Shown here in pieces: positions 48,501 to 59,205 of a stretch of 64,000 nt of DNA (positions within the stretch are counted from its first letter, which is position 1; every line of letters begins with the position of its first letter). The DNA comes from Hedera helix (taxonomy: Eukaryota > Streptophyta > Magnoliopsida > Apiales > Araliaceae): contig OX359270.1 in the NCBI GenBank assembly GCA_947179155.2, positions 17,519,556-17,583,555 on the forward strand. The letters are read 5' to 3'. The notes beneath the pieces are model-generated. The model did not search any database. It saw only the letters and a program-made list of their open reading frames with translations, and had not been told where the DNA came from. Both the position numbers and the translations under genes were made by a program.

Positions 48501-51409
48501 CACATTCTTTAAGGTTGGTTCATTCTTGATGGGTTGGTTGGGCTTAGTATTTAAAAGCGACATATCCAAAGTTTCAGATCAGTTAGCCATTGGATTGACG
48601 ACTGGTTACTTGGGAAGCCTAACAACATTTAGTGGTTGGAATCAGAAAATGCTTGAACTCAGTGTTGAAGGCCAATGGGTTTTTGCTGTTCTTGGCAATT
48701 TTATAGGTAATTTAATATTTTTGCAGTAATTCTCCAGGCAAGGCAGGGGCGGAAACCAGAAATTCACATTTGGAGGGGCCAAAAAATTATGGAAAATTAT
48801 AATATTAATATAATAATTAATTATGTTTGCGAAAGTACAAAAAAGAATGTGTATATATGTGTGTATATGTATATATACATATATATAGGGAATATTTATT
48901 CAAAGGCTAGTCTTAGATAAACTTATTTAAAGTCACTTAACAAAACAACATAGTTTTATTAAGTTTAAGTGAATTAATTAATTAATTAATTAATTTATTA
49001 TTATTATTATTATTATAATAATTATTATTTAAAGTTCACCATCCTTCTCTTTGGATTGGCTCTCATACGTAGTCACACTACTTGTATAAAGCATTTGATG
49101 AAAATTTGCTGTGGGCATGGGATTAAAGTTGGTATACTACGAGAACAAAATCCCACTTAGATACTCCAACAAAGGATTCATTAAAAAAAAGGGAAAAGGT
49201 TCAAAATTTGCTTCAACATAAAAAAATAAAAAATTCCTTCCGTCCCGTAAAAAGGATTCTGTTTATTTTTTTAATTAATTTGTAAAATCTTAAAATTTAA
49301 AATTTATGTGAATATAATTGATTTTGATTAATTGTAAACTACTTAAATATTACAGTTATTTAAAAAAAATATTTCAAAAATTAAAATTAAGATTTCTTAA
49401 ATTAACTAGGATCAATATAAAATAAGACTATTTTTGTAAAACGAAAGGAGTAATAAAATAATGAAATTGAGTTCATTCGGATATGGCGGTAAGAAGCAAT
49501 TTGGATATATGAAGTTTTAGATTTAACTAAGATAGAATTGAGTTAACTCTATCTATGAAGAGGAATAAAGAGAGTAGAGCAACATGCAAGTCTATCAATA
49601 ATGAGGTTTATATATGGGGCTGTAAACTATAAAACGAAAATGGAGTAGAAAGATTAAGTGAATGTTGAAAGGTAAGAAATAATGCGAAGAGAGGAGTTGT
49701 AGTGCCAATCAGTTTAGGGATGGAAGGGGTTTCTTAAAATATAATAATAAAGAAATTAATTAATTTACTTAAACTTAATAAAATTAGATAAGCTTATATA
49801 AAACTAGCCTTAGAATAGATATTCCCTTTTATAAATGACAAACTACTAAAAAATTAATTAAGTATTAAAAGTATTTGTAAATAACATTTTGGAATGAACT
49901 CACCATAGTATTATGTTTACATAAATTATAGAAGATTTTTTGTGGGTGAAGAAAAGATTAGGGGCAATAGTGAAATTATTAAAAAAAGGGGTTTTTTTTT
50001 TTGGGGGGGGGTGTTATGGCCTCCCCGGCAATAGTATAGTTTCGCTATTGAGACATGGAATCTGGGCAAAACTAAGAGTTCATAAATTTGTTTTAAATTG
50101 GTTTTGCATCTACTGGGGTTATTCAATTCAATATAAGATGGTATTCATGACTTGTAAAACTTGCAGGATTATTTCTTGTTGCCTATTCCATCATTTTTGG
50201 GATAGAGACTGCTAAGGGATTCAAATGGATGCTCCAAAGATTACCAAGAAGTTCCAAATGGGAAAACTTAAGATCTAAATCCAATATTAGAGTGGATAAA
50301 TTCAGGGGTCATGTGGCGGTTATGGTAGTGCTTACACTCATACTGGGCCTGTTATGGGGTTTGAGTGGAGCTTTGGAGAAGAGAGAGTTCAACAGTGGCA
50401 GTAGCGAAGCTCAGCTGTGGTTGGCTTGCATGGTTGGACCTATAGGTGTGTGGATTAGATGGTACTTAGCAAGGTTCAATGGGCGCGGCCTAGGAAGAAA
50501 GGGCTTGTTGAAATGGGTTCCCTTTGGTACTCTGATAGCCAATGTCTCTGCAGCTTGTGTTATGGCAGCTCTTGCAATACTTAAGAAAGCGGTGAGGTTT
50601 CCTTTATAGATTTCATCTATGCAGTAGCGTTTTCATTGCATTCAATTTTTCCTTTTCCTACTCCCTATATCCTTTACCTTCTGTACATAGACAAAGGTAT
50701 TTAAACTTGTGTCTAAATGTTAACATAACTTGAGTTTTACCTTATATATGAGATGCATAAAGACTTGAAGAGTGGTCTCATGTTTTCTAAAATCTTAACA
50801 TGATGCATGATCGTTCTGATTATCATGTTCGAGTTTTATTCATTTTGTGCATTTCAATCAGAGCAAATCCTGTACAACTCTTTACAAATATATAAATAGT
50901 ACTCCTTCCGTTTTGAATTATACGATTAATATTGACTTTTCAAAAGTCAATTTGTAATATTTTTAAATTTAAAATTGACATGATTCATTTAAATTTTAAA
51001 AACAATAACTCTTATAACTAATAGTATTTTTAGTTAGTCATAATTGTATTAAAATAAAGTACATAAATTTATGTCAATTTTGATTTTGAAAATATTTCAA
51101 ATTGATTTTTGAAAAGTCAATATTGATCTTATATTTTGAAATGGAGGTAATATTATTTTTAATCTTGAAGATTTTGGTTGTCTGATACAGGTGAAAGCGC
51201 AGAGTTTTAATACAGTTGCAACAGGTATACAGTTTGGGCTGATGGGTTGCCTGAGCACAGTTTCGACTTTCATTGCTGAGTTCCATGCCATGAGACGGAG
51301 CAGTCAACCTTGGAGAGCATATGCATATGCCATGGCCACAATACTTATATCGTTTAGTATGGGTACCCTAATATACTCGGTACCTGTTTGGATTGAGGGA
51401 TATGATTAA
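39137..51409 (+). CDS. FEX: Plant fluoride exporter with two CrcB domains (six coding exons)
   Basis: Coding exons are 39137-39520, 39641-39718, 47837-47935, 48514-48706, 50167-50591 and 51191-51409. All introns are GT-AG and the frame stays open for 465 codons plus TAA. Residues 1-128 are a hydrophilic Ser/Asp/Glu-rich N-terminus. Residues about 138-270 form the first CrcB repeat, with LTRYLL (156-161), Asn186 in LPSNM and GSLTTFSGWNQ (221-231). Residues about 300-462 form the second, with WIRWYL, ANVSAA and GCLSTVSTF (412-420). These are the fluoride-channel signatures (conserved Asn, TTFS box, Arg). Bacterial CrcB/Fluc is a dual-topology dimer; eukaryotic FEX fuses two copies. The protein should export fluoride across the plasma membrane. 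Its length suits plant FEX. The exon joins are my prediction. Confidence 0.93.
39641..39718 (+). CDS. FEX: FEX coding exon 2 (residues 129-154)
   Basis: This 78-nt exon follows TTTATAG and ends before GTAATA. It encodes 26 residues, including most of the first membrane helix of CrcB repeat 1 (ISCLLHLAVCGILG). It is too short to be found as an isolated frame; the phase-0 joins on both sides and family similarity support it. Confidence 0.9.
40517..40842 (-). repeat. 3' LTR of the intron 2 element
   Basis: This 326-bp repeat matches 46813-47159, apart from a roughly 20-bp segment present only in the right copy and scattered substitutions. A short LTR of this size differs from the 1.4-3.6 kb LTRs elsewhere in the window. 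Confidence 0.78.
41442..43355 (-). pseudogene. Unrecognised, broken coding region of the intron 2 element
   Basis: Several minus-strand open segments lie in order: about 43100-43350 (with RLPFKFREFATERFQLRDE), 42575-42853 (with NDEALSEMLGVCGVQKLQ), 42044-42442, 41834-42031 and 41442-41816. I do not recognise the protein; no zinc knuckle, protease or polymerase motif is seen. It could be a divergent Gag or captured host sequence. A 110-bp tandem duplication (41726-41945) repeats the phrase GSQDWGRLPKRLRKLRNN. Because 110 is not a multiple of three, it shifts the frame. Confidence 0.45.
41726..41945. repeat. Tandem duplication, 2 x 110 bp
   Basis: Copies 41726-41835 and 41836-41945 both start AATGAAAATCTGC and end near ATGGTATTATT. 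I see only two or three differences. The duplication is inside the broken coding region of the intron 2 element. Confidence 0.9.
44048..46771 (+). repeat. Gypsy-type LTR inserted in the intron 2 element
   Basis: It starts TGTAATATTCCAG and carries late-LTR sequence also seen at 30343-30833 (CACTTGTTGAGAAAATTTGTT and GAGTATCAGATC-type phrases). AAGGG at 44043-44047 and 46772-46776 is a candidate target duplication. The right end is not a clean ..CA, so the boundary is uncertain. No gag or pol is present; the element is a solo LTR or fragment. Confidence 0.55.
46813..47159 (-). repeat. 5' LTR of the intron 2 element
   Basis: This 347-bp partner of 40517-40842 has an extra segment around 47041-47062 (CCTACACCCCGTGGC). 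The divergence between the two copies indicates a much older insertion than element B. Confidence 0.75.
47837..47935 (+). CDS. FEX: FEX coding exon 3 (residues 155-187)
   Basis: This 99-nt exon follows TTGTAG and ends ATG before GTCTCT. It encodes VLTRYLLQKLFGPGAVG and ends DLPSNM. Arg158 and Asn186 match conserved CrcB positions. The donor is weak (GTCTCT) and runs directly into a TC microsatellite, yet the next exon joins in phase 0 with GSFLMG, as the family requires. Confidence 0.9.
47936..48002. repeat. (TC)n/(CA)n microsatellite at the start of intron 3
   Basis: TC and CACTCT repeats run from about 47937 to 47982, then CA repeats to 48002. The splice donor GT is the first two bases of the intron, immediately before the tract. 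Confidence 0.92.
48514..48706 (+). CDS. FEX: FEX coding exon 4 (residues 188-252)
   Basis: This exon runs from TTTAAG|GTTGGT to TATAG|GTAATT and ends with one base of codon 252. It encodes VGSFLMGWLGLVF, then GLTTGYLGSLTTFSGWNQ (214-231), the strongest CrcB signature in the gene. It closes with a further membrane helix. Confidence 0.93.
48888..49826. mobile_element. MITE-like element with long inverted ends in FEX intron 4
   Basis: The left end GGGAATATTTATTCAAAGGC and the right end, read in reverse, GGGAATATCTATTCTAAGGC match for about 70 bp in total, with a gap. The element is 939 bp and encodes nothing. Flanks are AT repeats, so the target duplication cannot be read. Long inverted ends without coding capacity suggest a Mutator-type MITE. 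A smaller MITE is nested at 49233-49450. Confidence 0.65.
49233..49450. mobile_element. Stowaway-like MITE nested in the larger intron 4 MITE
   Basis: It begins TTCCTTCCGTCCCGTAAAAA and ends CGAAAGGAG followed by TA. Reversed, the end reads CTCCTTTCGTTTTACAAAAA, matching the start. CTCC(T/C)TCCGT ends with TA flanks are typical of Tc1/mariner Stowaway MITEs. Confidence 0.65.
50167..50591 (+). CDS. FEX: FEX coding exon 5 (residues 252-393)
   Basis: The exon follows CTTGCAG and ends GCG before GTGAGG. It completes the last helix of repeat 1 (LFLVAYSIIFGIETAKG). A basic linker follows (RLPRSSKWENLRSKSNIR), then two or three helices of repeat 2, including MVVLTLILGLLWGLSGA, VGPIGVWIRWYLARF and PFGTLIANVSAACVMAAL. 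The linker helix allows the two repeats of eukaryotic FEX to lie antiparallel. Confidence 0.93.
50902..51147. mobile_element. Stowaway-like MITE in FEX intron 5
   Basis: A 246-bp element with about 50-bp inverted ends is flanked by TA at 50900-50901 and 51148-51149. It starts CTCCTTCCGTTTTGAATTAT, and its reversed end starts CCTCCATTTCAAAATATAAG; both contain TATTGACTTTTCAAAA. It has no coding capacity and ends about 43 bp before the exon 6 acceptor. Confidence 0.85.
51191..51409 (+). CDS. FEX: FEX coding exon 6 (residues 394-465) and stop
   Basis: The exon follows GATACAG and encodes VKAQSFNTVATGIQ, the repeat 2 signature GCLSTVSTFIAEFHAM, then a final helix and TAA at 51407-51409. In repeat 2 the TTFS box has become STVSTF, fitting the asymmetry known between the two halves of eukaryotic FEX. 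Confidence 0.93.
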   Translation: MKAQSFNTVATGIQFGLMGCLSTVSTFIAEFHAMRRSSQPWRAYAYAMATILISFSMGTLIYSVPVWIEGYD

Positions 51410-51730
51410 CATATTATCTTTTAATTCTTCATGCATTTAGGTCGATCAAATTGTCACGATAAAAGTGCCTTTTATGCATACAAGAGATCCTGCTGCTACT
51501 TCTGCAGTAAAAGGAAAAAATAAAAATAAAATCTTATCCCATCCCTTCATCCATCTACTCCTTTACCTTCTTTCGATCTATTCCTTGCCTCCCCATATCC
51601 ACCTTCCATTTCCGTCATTCTTCCCATCCATTTTTTTTGCATTTATGTCTGCTACTACCAATACAACCACAAATATATTTCTGTATTTGTACCGTCTTAC
51701 TATTAATTTTAGTTAAATGGAATACATATT
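51410..51730 (+). other. Probable 3' UTR of FEX
   Basis: The sequence after the stop is AT- and C/T-rich. It includes AAAAATAAAAATAAAATC at about 51515-51532, which could serve as a polyadenylation signal. The transcript end is not determined. An 83-codon frame at 51465-51716 has no recognisable content. Confidence 0.4.
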
Positions 51731-52365
51731 TGTTATGCGTTTTGAGTTATAGGACTTTATATCTTTATAGAATGCCTATTTTCTTTTATACTAGGTAGAT
51801 GCCACGTGCCATGCGCGTGAGATTTCTTGTACTTATTAATTTAGTTTCAATCATTGTTTTTTATGTATTTAAAATACATGACTAATTTTAATTTTTAAAG
51901 ATTAATTATATATATATTATAAAAAGTTTGAAATTGGCATTAACATAGTTAATTTTGGATAAAATACAGAATTGATATTTTCATAAGCAAAAGTGATAGT
52001 TTTACAAGGTCCTTGTCACATGAGTAGTAAATGGATCGCACGCTTATGTGAGAGAGACTTTGTGAAAATATTAATTTTTACTTGTAAAAATAACAATTCT
52101 CATAAAATATTAATTAATTTAATTTTATTAAGTTTGTTTTGATTTTTTTTAATCTTAATGTTGGAAAAATGGATCACTAGTAACTGAAGTCCTGCTAGGC
52201 ATTTGAACACTTATTTTTTACTTTATTGTCAATATAATGAATTTTTGCAAATCTATGTTTCCAAAGTAAAGATATATTGTGAATTTTTAGAGTCAATTTG
52301 TAAAATATTAAAATTTAAAATTAATAAAAATGGTTTAATTTAATTATAAACAATTATAACCCATT
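51731..52365. other. Intergenic AT-rich DNA
   Basis: No gene, RNA or complete repeat is recognised. GCCACGTGCCATGCGCGTG at about 51800 stands out as GC-rich in otherwise AT-rich sequence. Confidence 0.4.
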
Positions 52366-53640
52366 TGTAATGACCAAGATTTACGGAGTATATTATAATG
52401 GGATGTATGTAACAAATTTATTTGAATTTTATTTAAGAAGTTATTATGGTGTTATGAAGTGAAGATATAAATAAATATATGTGTTATACATTTATTAAGT
52501 CAAACAAGAAATGAGAGAAGTAATAGTTAACAAAGCTAATTAATTAAGTTAGTAATGACTAAATATGGATAAAAAAAAAAGCCAAAAAGATTTAATTAAA
52601 TCAAGTAATTACAACTTGAATCAATTAATACCTTAGTTATTAATTAACAAGATTTGTTGTATGTCTTGTTTGAAAAATTATAAAGTCAAACCAATTAATT
52701 AACCAAGCCCAACCTTCTTGAATACTTGCAAGTATTGTGTGGAATTATAACGTAGCACAATCTATTAACCATTTAAATTATTTGTCAAGCCCAATAAATG
52801 TAAGTAACAAGTTCAACAAGCAAGCCCAATGTTGTCCAGGTGTTGGGAGATTATTTAAGCAATGATCTATGCATATGATGCAACAAAAGGAAAAGAAAAA
52901 ATGGGAAAACTAGCCAAGAAGGGTTGGGGGGGGGGGGGGGGGGGGGGAGCAACTGGTTGTTTCAACTTTCTACTAACTCCAAGTCAATCACCTAGTCAAG
53001 CCCCATGAATAGTACGCAATTTAATTAGCAATGAAACTTGAGTTATTGGGTGATTAGAGCTAATTATGTAGGGCCACAATTGACTTATAATTAGAAGTCA
53101 CCAAAGTCACTTGCAAGAGTTTGTGTTATTTGATAAATTCACCAAGATAAAAGTTAGAGAACAAAAGAGAGGGAGAGCTTGGAGGAGAGCCATTTCGGGT
53201 GGCCATCAAGGAAGAAGAAAGAGGAGACCAAGAATCAATCTAGCAATTTAATCAATCTAGAAAGGAAGCAGAAGATTTATAAAAGGTTTAAAAAATTTCT
53301 AGACTTAAAAACTAGTTTAAAATTTTAGTTATGTTATTGTATGATGGGTTGTGGAAGTATTTATGTGATGAGGATCATGGTGGATATGAAGAAATAAGGA
53401 TGATTGTGAAGGAGTTGTGTGGTTGGTATATGTATTGGAAGCATGAAATTGAAATAAGAATGAACATATTGTCATAAGCATGGAAGATGCGAAAAACTTA
53501 GTTGTAAACTATTTTTTTAAGCCATGAAACATAAAATGTATAGATTGTTTTAAAGATCCATAAGTTGTATGGTATAGATCTATGAGTTTACTAATGAACT
53601 CAAGTGGAACGAAGCAAAAATAAGCTAATAAGAATTTGTG
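52366..53640 (+). repeat. Truncated TGTAATGACC-type LTR, plus strand
   Basis: It starts TGTAATGACCAAGATTTACGG, the same start as the solo LTR ending at 34523. It includes a G homopolymer of about 22 bases at 52926-52947 and lacks a recognisable 3' end. It runs into a minus-strand LTR at about 53500-53640. No coding content is present. Confidence 0.5.
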
Positions 53641-54985
53641 GCAATTTTTTAATAGTATTCATATTAGCATTATAACTGCTTATGATTGTGATTTAATTAA
53701 TCTAGATATAAAATAAATTGAGCATTATAACTATTTGTATTTGCTCGATTTAGCTATAACTACGAATTAAAATTGAACATAATAATAACTAAGATGACAC
53801 CTTTTGAAGTTGCAAACTTTAGTTATTTCTTTGCAAGACTTCAATACTTGATTACAACACTAGCTCACAAGAACTCTAACTAATCTTTGATTATAACTTT
53901 GTTGCTCTAAATTAGCTTTGTAAATGGTAGGAAATAATGAAGAACTTAAGCTTCTATTTATAGGCTAACTAAACTTAGGGTATTTAGGTCATTAGTACAT
54001 TACTTATAGGTTAAATAAGCAAAAGATCTAGCGTCAAACCTCCTTACTTAACAAATATCTAGCAAAATATCCTAGCATAATACTTACAAGGGTTGTAAGT
54101 ATTTCAAACTTTTTAAATGACCAAAATGCCATTAAAAACTTTACATAAGTAACTAAACTAGTATGGCCTAATTTGATTAGCCTTAGTTTGGTGTCTTCAA
54201 CTTAGTTACTCAAACCTATTTTGTTTACAACTAGTTAGTTATATCGTATAATACATAAGTATTTATACGTATTCCCTTCGTATAATCCTCGTACTATACT
54301 TTATAAAATTCTTAGGTTTTCTTTCTTTAGTTTTATTTTCTACTAATTAATTAGGTTTTAACTAATTTTAGATTTTAACATTTTTGAATAGATATTTCTT
54401 ATTTATATTCCGTATAAGCTCTATTTCGTAAATAAAAAAAAAAAGACAAAACGCGTTTTCTTGTGAATAGTTTTTTTCGCAGTGATTTCTAAAAAAATGG
54501 AGAAATGATCAAAAAGTCAAAAAAACGAAAAACGTTTTCTGTGTGAATAGTATTTTTTGCATTATTTAACAAATTTTTTTTTATTGGCTCTCAGGTATCT
54601 ATACCCCGTATAAATGCTATGTCATAAAATGCAAAAAGTCAAAACGACGAAAAGTATTTTTCTCGTGAATAGTGTTTTTCAGAGTTGTTTTTTCAAAAAT
54701 TTTATTTTCCTATATTAATTAATAACACATAAGAAATCAAATAACACATAGATTAGAACACATTTTAATCTTTATTAATCACATAACATATAGTTTAGGT
54801 TAAAATTTTAACCTCTAGTCTTATACGATCGTATCTACGAGTCGTACTTATTCTTAACATAATGTATACCTGAACAATCATTTATAAGGTATTCGTTTTA
54901 CAAAGACTAGGTTTTAAATCTTATCCCTTATTATAATCTTTTTAAGATCATATTTAATAGCCTCGAAAATATCCGAGATATTACA
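53640..54985 (-). repeat. Truncated 3' LTR of a gypsy-type element, minus strand
   Basis: On the minus strand it starts TGTAATATCTCGG at 54985 and contains CTATTCAC..AAAA..TTTTCG phrases and TATACGA tracts shared with LTR R2. A TATA box (TATAAATAG) lies at about 53957-53966. The sequence on its outer side (54986-55005) reads AAGTTGGGGTGAA on the minus strand, a polypurine-like tract. The inner part is cut off near 53640. Confidence 0.6.
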
Positions 54986-55293
54986 TTCACCCCAACTTAT
55001 AAGAATTTCGTCATCGAAATTATAGTATAATTATCTCCAATAATTTAATATCATATTTATAACTTTTATAAATATTTAAGATATTACATTCACTTTTCTT
55101 TATAAGAATTTCGTCAACGAAATTATAATTATTTCTAACTTTGTCTTCAATATGAATTTTCTTACTTTATCTTTACTCACATCAAATTCCTAATACTTAA
55201 ATTATGTCAAAAATGTTCAATATAAAACTTTTCTTACACTAGATTTTAAATATTTAATCATAATGTATCTTTTCTATTGACTTAGTCACACTC
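54986..55293 (-). pseudogene. 3' end of a gypsy-type internal region, duplicated junction
   Basis: The minus-strand phrase AATTTCGATGACGAAATTC and then a purine tract and TGTAATATC resembles the pol end/polypurine/LTR junction of plant chromoviruses. It occurs twice, at about 54976-55024 and 55078-55125, about 100 bp apart. Only this stub remains; the copia element E follows at 55294. Confidence 0.5.
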
Positions 55294-56924
55294 TGATCCT
55301 TGGTTTTGATGATAACTTTATTCTTATGCTAAAACCTTGTTTATATCTATTGAGATATGTGCAGTGATTTGAAAATAATGGTATGCAGCAAACTGATTTC
55401 GGCACTAGATTAAAGCTACATATGGAAAGTTTTGAAGCTCTATCTCGAGTCTTTAGTTTACCATGTAAGATCTTGGCTCTGATTTATATTTCAATTCAAA
55501 GCTCATTAGGTTGCATTACATATTTAAAAGTAAAAAAATTAATATGTGATAAATATATCTAAATTGGATGTCATACTAAACTGATGAATCATTTAACGTG
55601 GACCTTCCATCTTAGGATCAATTGGCTAGAATAATTAAGGGAATCTAAATTAAATTATTTAATTAACCTTTCCATGTTGGGAGAAATTACTTACTCAAAG
55701 ACTTTAATGCTTGATTAATTGATGGGTACAATTAATAGTTTCCATAAAACTGTTAACAAACTAATTAAATAAATCTAAAGTGATTGTTGTTAACAGTAAT
55801 ATTGAATGGCCTGATTTTTGCTACCTTATTTGTTGACCGAGATTGCTTGTCATCTTGCATATAAATATCTATTAAATTATGGCATGAACATTCCCTAGGC
55901 TTACGTTATGCTGAGGTGTCAAAGATTGTTTTCCCACTTTCCTACTTTATAGCATCTATTATGGGTATCTTTATTATATGAGATAAAATTAATTCTTGTC
56001 GTGATCCTCGTTATCAATTATATGTAATCACTGGAAATATCTCTTAAATAGTTACCAAGTCCAAAAAGTAAAACGATAACATTCATGTGGACCTTCCCTA
56101 ATGGCTAGTTACTCATCTATATATACCTGTCCTGCTGAACCAAGAAGACACAAAAAAGATTAATAATACACTGAGTATTAAAACTGAAGACACTACACTG
56201 CAAGTTTTATTCTCTCTTGTGATGTACTGCTACACTGTTGAAGAATATTCAACAATCTATTTTTGTTTCCAGCGTGATTCATTTGAGAATAACTTGGTGA
56301 TATCTTATTTCTTGATCATTGCATTTAGATTTGAGCTTTTTGTTGTTATATAACTCATGCTTTGATCATAGTATTCTTTGTAATCAGTCTTGAATCTGTA
56401 CTAATCTATTTTATGTTGAAGGGTTTTGCAATTAAAGTTTCGGGTTAGCTTAATAGCTTGGTGAGTAAAAGTACTCGAGTAGTGCATAGGTGTGCACAAG
56501 GGAGCATAAGTGTTTGGGTGGAATTGTCCTCAAGGTTGTTAACTATTATTGTAAAAAGGTGTCTTGTAAGGCAAAATTATTTAATAAAAAGGGGTCTCCA
56601 ATACCATTTGGTATTGGACATGGAGTAGGCCACTAGAGTAGAAGATAGGGGCCGAACCACGCAAAAATTCTCGTGTTCATGTGATTGGATATTTTCGTTA
56701 TCTATATAAGCTGCTAGCTTAACTTATAACATTTATTTCCAAACGAAAATAATCATATCATATAAATTTCATTAGTCGTGGAAATCAGTTTCTAAACCAG
56801 CAAACTGAAATCAGTTATTCAGCAGACTGATTTACATACTGATTTAATAAATTATAAAAATTGGACATAGTTTTATTTCACATTTATTCAACCCCCCTTC
56901 TAAGTGTGCCTATTTAAATTTTAT
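55294..56924 (+). repeat. 5' LTR of copia element E (SIRE-like)
   Basis: It starts near TGATCCTTGGTTTTGATGA, a SIRE-like LTR start, and ends just before the primer-binding site at 56926. The exact end is unclear because no CA sits there. TATATATACC at about 56119 may be the TATA box. TTCAACCCCCCTTCTAAG near the end parallels the C-run near the inner end of the LTR at 2987-4474. Confidence 0.6.
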
Positions 56925-56925
56925 T

Positions 56926-56937
56926 TGGTATCAGAGC
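56926..56937 (+). other. Primer-binding site of element E
   Basis: TGGTATCAGAGC is an exact match to the initiator tRNA-Met-type site used by plant copia elements. Confidence 0.85.
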
Positions 56938-56989
56938 TTGACTATACTTATCTTAGTCTTAAAAGTGACTTGTAGGGTAAGATCTTGAT

Positions 56990-58185
56990 ATGGCACAATT
57001 TGGAAGCAACGTACAAGAAGGGCAATCAACCAATCGACCTTCATTGCTACATGGAATTGAAAACTACAATTTTTGGAAGTTCATGATGAGGACCTATCTC
57101 AAAAGAGATCATTGGGAATGGTGGGTCATGGAGAATGGTTCGGCTATTCCAAGGAAGGATGATGGTACACCAAAAGCTCTAACCGAAATGGACTCAAGTG
57201 AAGTGTACATGACATCCTACAACTCAAAGGCAATGAACACACTACTCAGCGACATGGTACAATCTGAAATAGATAAAGTGTCCTCATGTAATACGGCCAA
57301 AGAGATTTGGGATATTCTTAAAGTGAGTCATGAAGGAACATCAAAGGTTAGGGAAGTAAAGTTAAGTATGCTCATGCACAACTAAGAGATGTTCAAGCTA
57401 GAAAAGGAAGAAACTATCAAGGAAGCTCAAGCTAGATTTCTAGTGCTAATGAATTCATTAAAGCTACTCGACAAGACCATTCCTCAAAGTGAAAAAATCG
57501 AAAGCTACTACGGGCTATGCCCAAGAGGTTTGCATCCAAAGTCACTACTCTTTAAGATTCTTTAAATATTTTTATTATGGATACTTTAACTTTATTTGGT
57601 GAACTAGAGGAATATCATCAACTAAAAAGATATGATGATGAGGAGGAAACTCCTAGAAGAAAAGTTCTAACTCTTACTGCAGGAAAAGGAGGGGAATCAA
57701 ATGATGACTCAGATGAAGAAATTGCTATGCTATCCAAAAAATTGAAAGGGATGTTGCAAAAGAAGAACAAAAGAAAGTATGTTATGGGAACCAACAAGTT
57801 TAAGGGAAAACAGAATGAAGAAACGTACTTTGAATGTGGCCGTTCAGGTCACTTCAAGAAAGATTGCTTTCAACTGAAAAACAAAGGGAAATCAAATTTC
57901 AATGATAACAAGAAGAGAGCTCTTATCACATGGAGTGATGATAATTCAGAAGTAGAAGTCGATGTAAATGATGAAATTGCTCAAATTTGTTTCATGGGAC
58001 TTGAAGGAGAATCAAGTGAGGTAACTTTAAATAATACTTTGCTAAAACAAGAAAATGAGAAACTAAGAGAAAAGAATATGTATTTAAAAGATATAATAAA
58101 TACTTTAATGATGAATGAAGTAGATACCTTAATTGAAGAAAATGAAGAAAAAGAAATACCATCTAAAGATAAAAAAAAGTTTTAA
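56990..58185 (+). pseudogene. Element E gag remnant
   Basis: The first open piece (56990-57385) begins MAQFGSNVQEGQ and has ENYNFWKFMMRTYLKR and AKEIWDILK, typical of copia Gag. After a stop, Gag residues continue with EAQARFLVLMNSLK-like text to about 57570. The second open piece (57577-58185) contains a zinc knuckle whose first Cys is replaced by Tyr (YFECGRSGHFKKDC, near 57826-57867). A Lys/Glu-rich, coiled-coil-like tail follows. The damaged knuckle would not bind zinc normally. Confidence 0.85.
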
Positions 58186-58499
58186 ATGCTAAAATTGATT
58201 ATCTAGATAATTACAATAAGGTAAATTTCTTGAATGGTGAAAATGAAAAATTAAAAAATGAAATAAAGAAGAGAGATGTTTGTATTGATGCTTTTAATGA
58301 TAATTCATACAATGTAATAATAATGAAAAAAAATTATAAAAAGAAATAGAGTCATTATAAATTTCTTTGGCAAAATTTGTTCAAGGGGAAGACAATTTAA
58401 ATGTAATGTTAGGAAAACAAATACATAGTTTAGAAAAATAAGAAATTGGATATCAAGTAACAAATAAAAAGAATAATATAAAAATATTAAAATTCAAAT

Positions 58500-59205
58500 C
58501 ACATTTTAATTTGAATTAATGTTCTCTTTTTACTACTTGTACAAAATGTGGAATTAAAGGACACTTAAACATTAATTGTAATAAGAAAGTTAAAATGATA
58601 TGGGTAAGAAAAAATGATTTACATGTTACTAGCACTAGTGGACTTAAAAAGAGATGGGTACCAAAACAGTAAATTGTTTACTTATTGCAGGTATGCCTCA
58701 AAGCAAAAGTCTCATCACAAAAATGGATTCTAGATAGTGGATATTCTCGCCACATGACGGGTGATAAATCAAAGTTTTTGGAGCTATCTCTTAAGAAGAA
58801 AAATGGAACGGTGACATTCAGTGACAACAAGACTTGTGAAATAATCGATAAAGGTAAAATAAGAAATGATAAGATAAACATTGAAAATGTTCATTTAGAA
58901 GGTCTTGAATTTAATCTCATAAGCATAAGTCAATTAATGGATAGTGGACACCAAGTTAAATTTGAAAAAGATAAGTGTTCTATTTTTCATGGTACTAATA
59001 ATTCTACTCTAGTTGCACAATGAGAAGGAAATATCTATACAATTGATTTTGAGCAACAGAATAAAGAATTGTGCTTATCAGCTATAGAAGATGAAGCAAA
59101 TTTATGGCACAAAATATTGGGACATGTATACATGGACTTAATAAAAAAGTTATCAACAAAGAATCTTGTAAAAGGGCTACCCAAAATTAACTACGAAAAA
59201 AAGGT
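58500..59205 (+). pseudogene. Element E protease and GAG-pre-integrase
   Basis: A second CCHC-like remnant and the residues RWVPK precede the protease piece (58685-59023). The active-site text is WILDSGYSRHMTGD; copia proteases normally have Cys where Tyr stands. A stop at 59021 ends the piece. The pre-integrase motif (DEANLWHKILGH, KLSTKNLVKGLPK) follows in frame up to the inserted solo LTR. Confidence 0.85.

Noticed and set aside
51795..51830. GC-rich sequence GCCACGTGCCATGCGCGTG as a possible transposon end or G-box promoter
   Set aside because: No partner inverted repeat, target duplication or downstream gene could be found.
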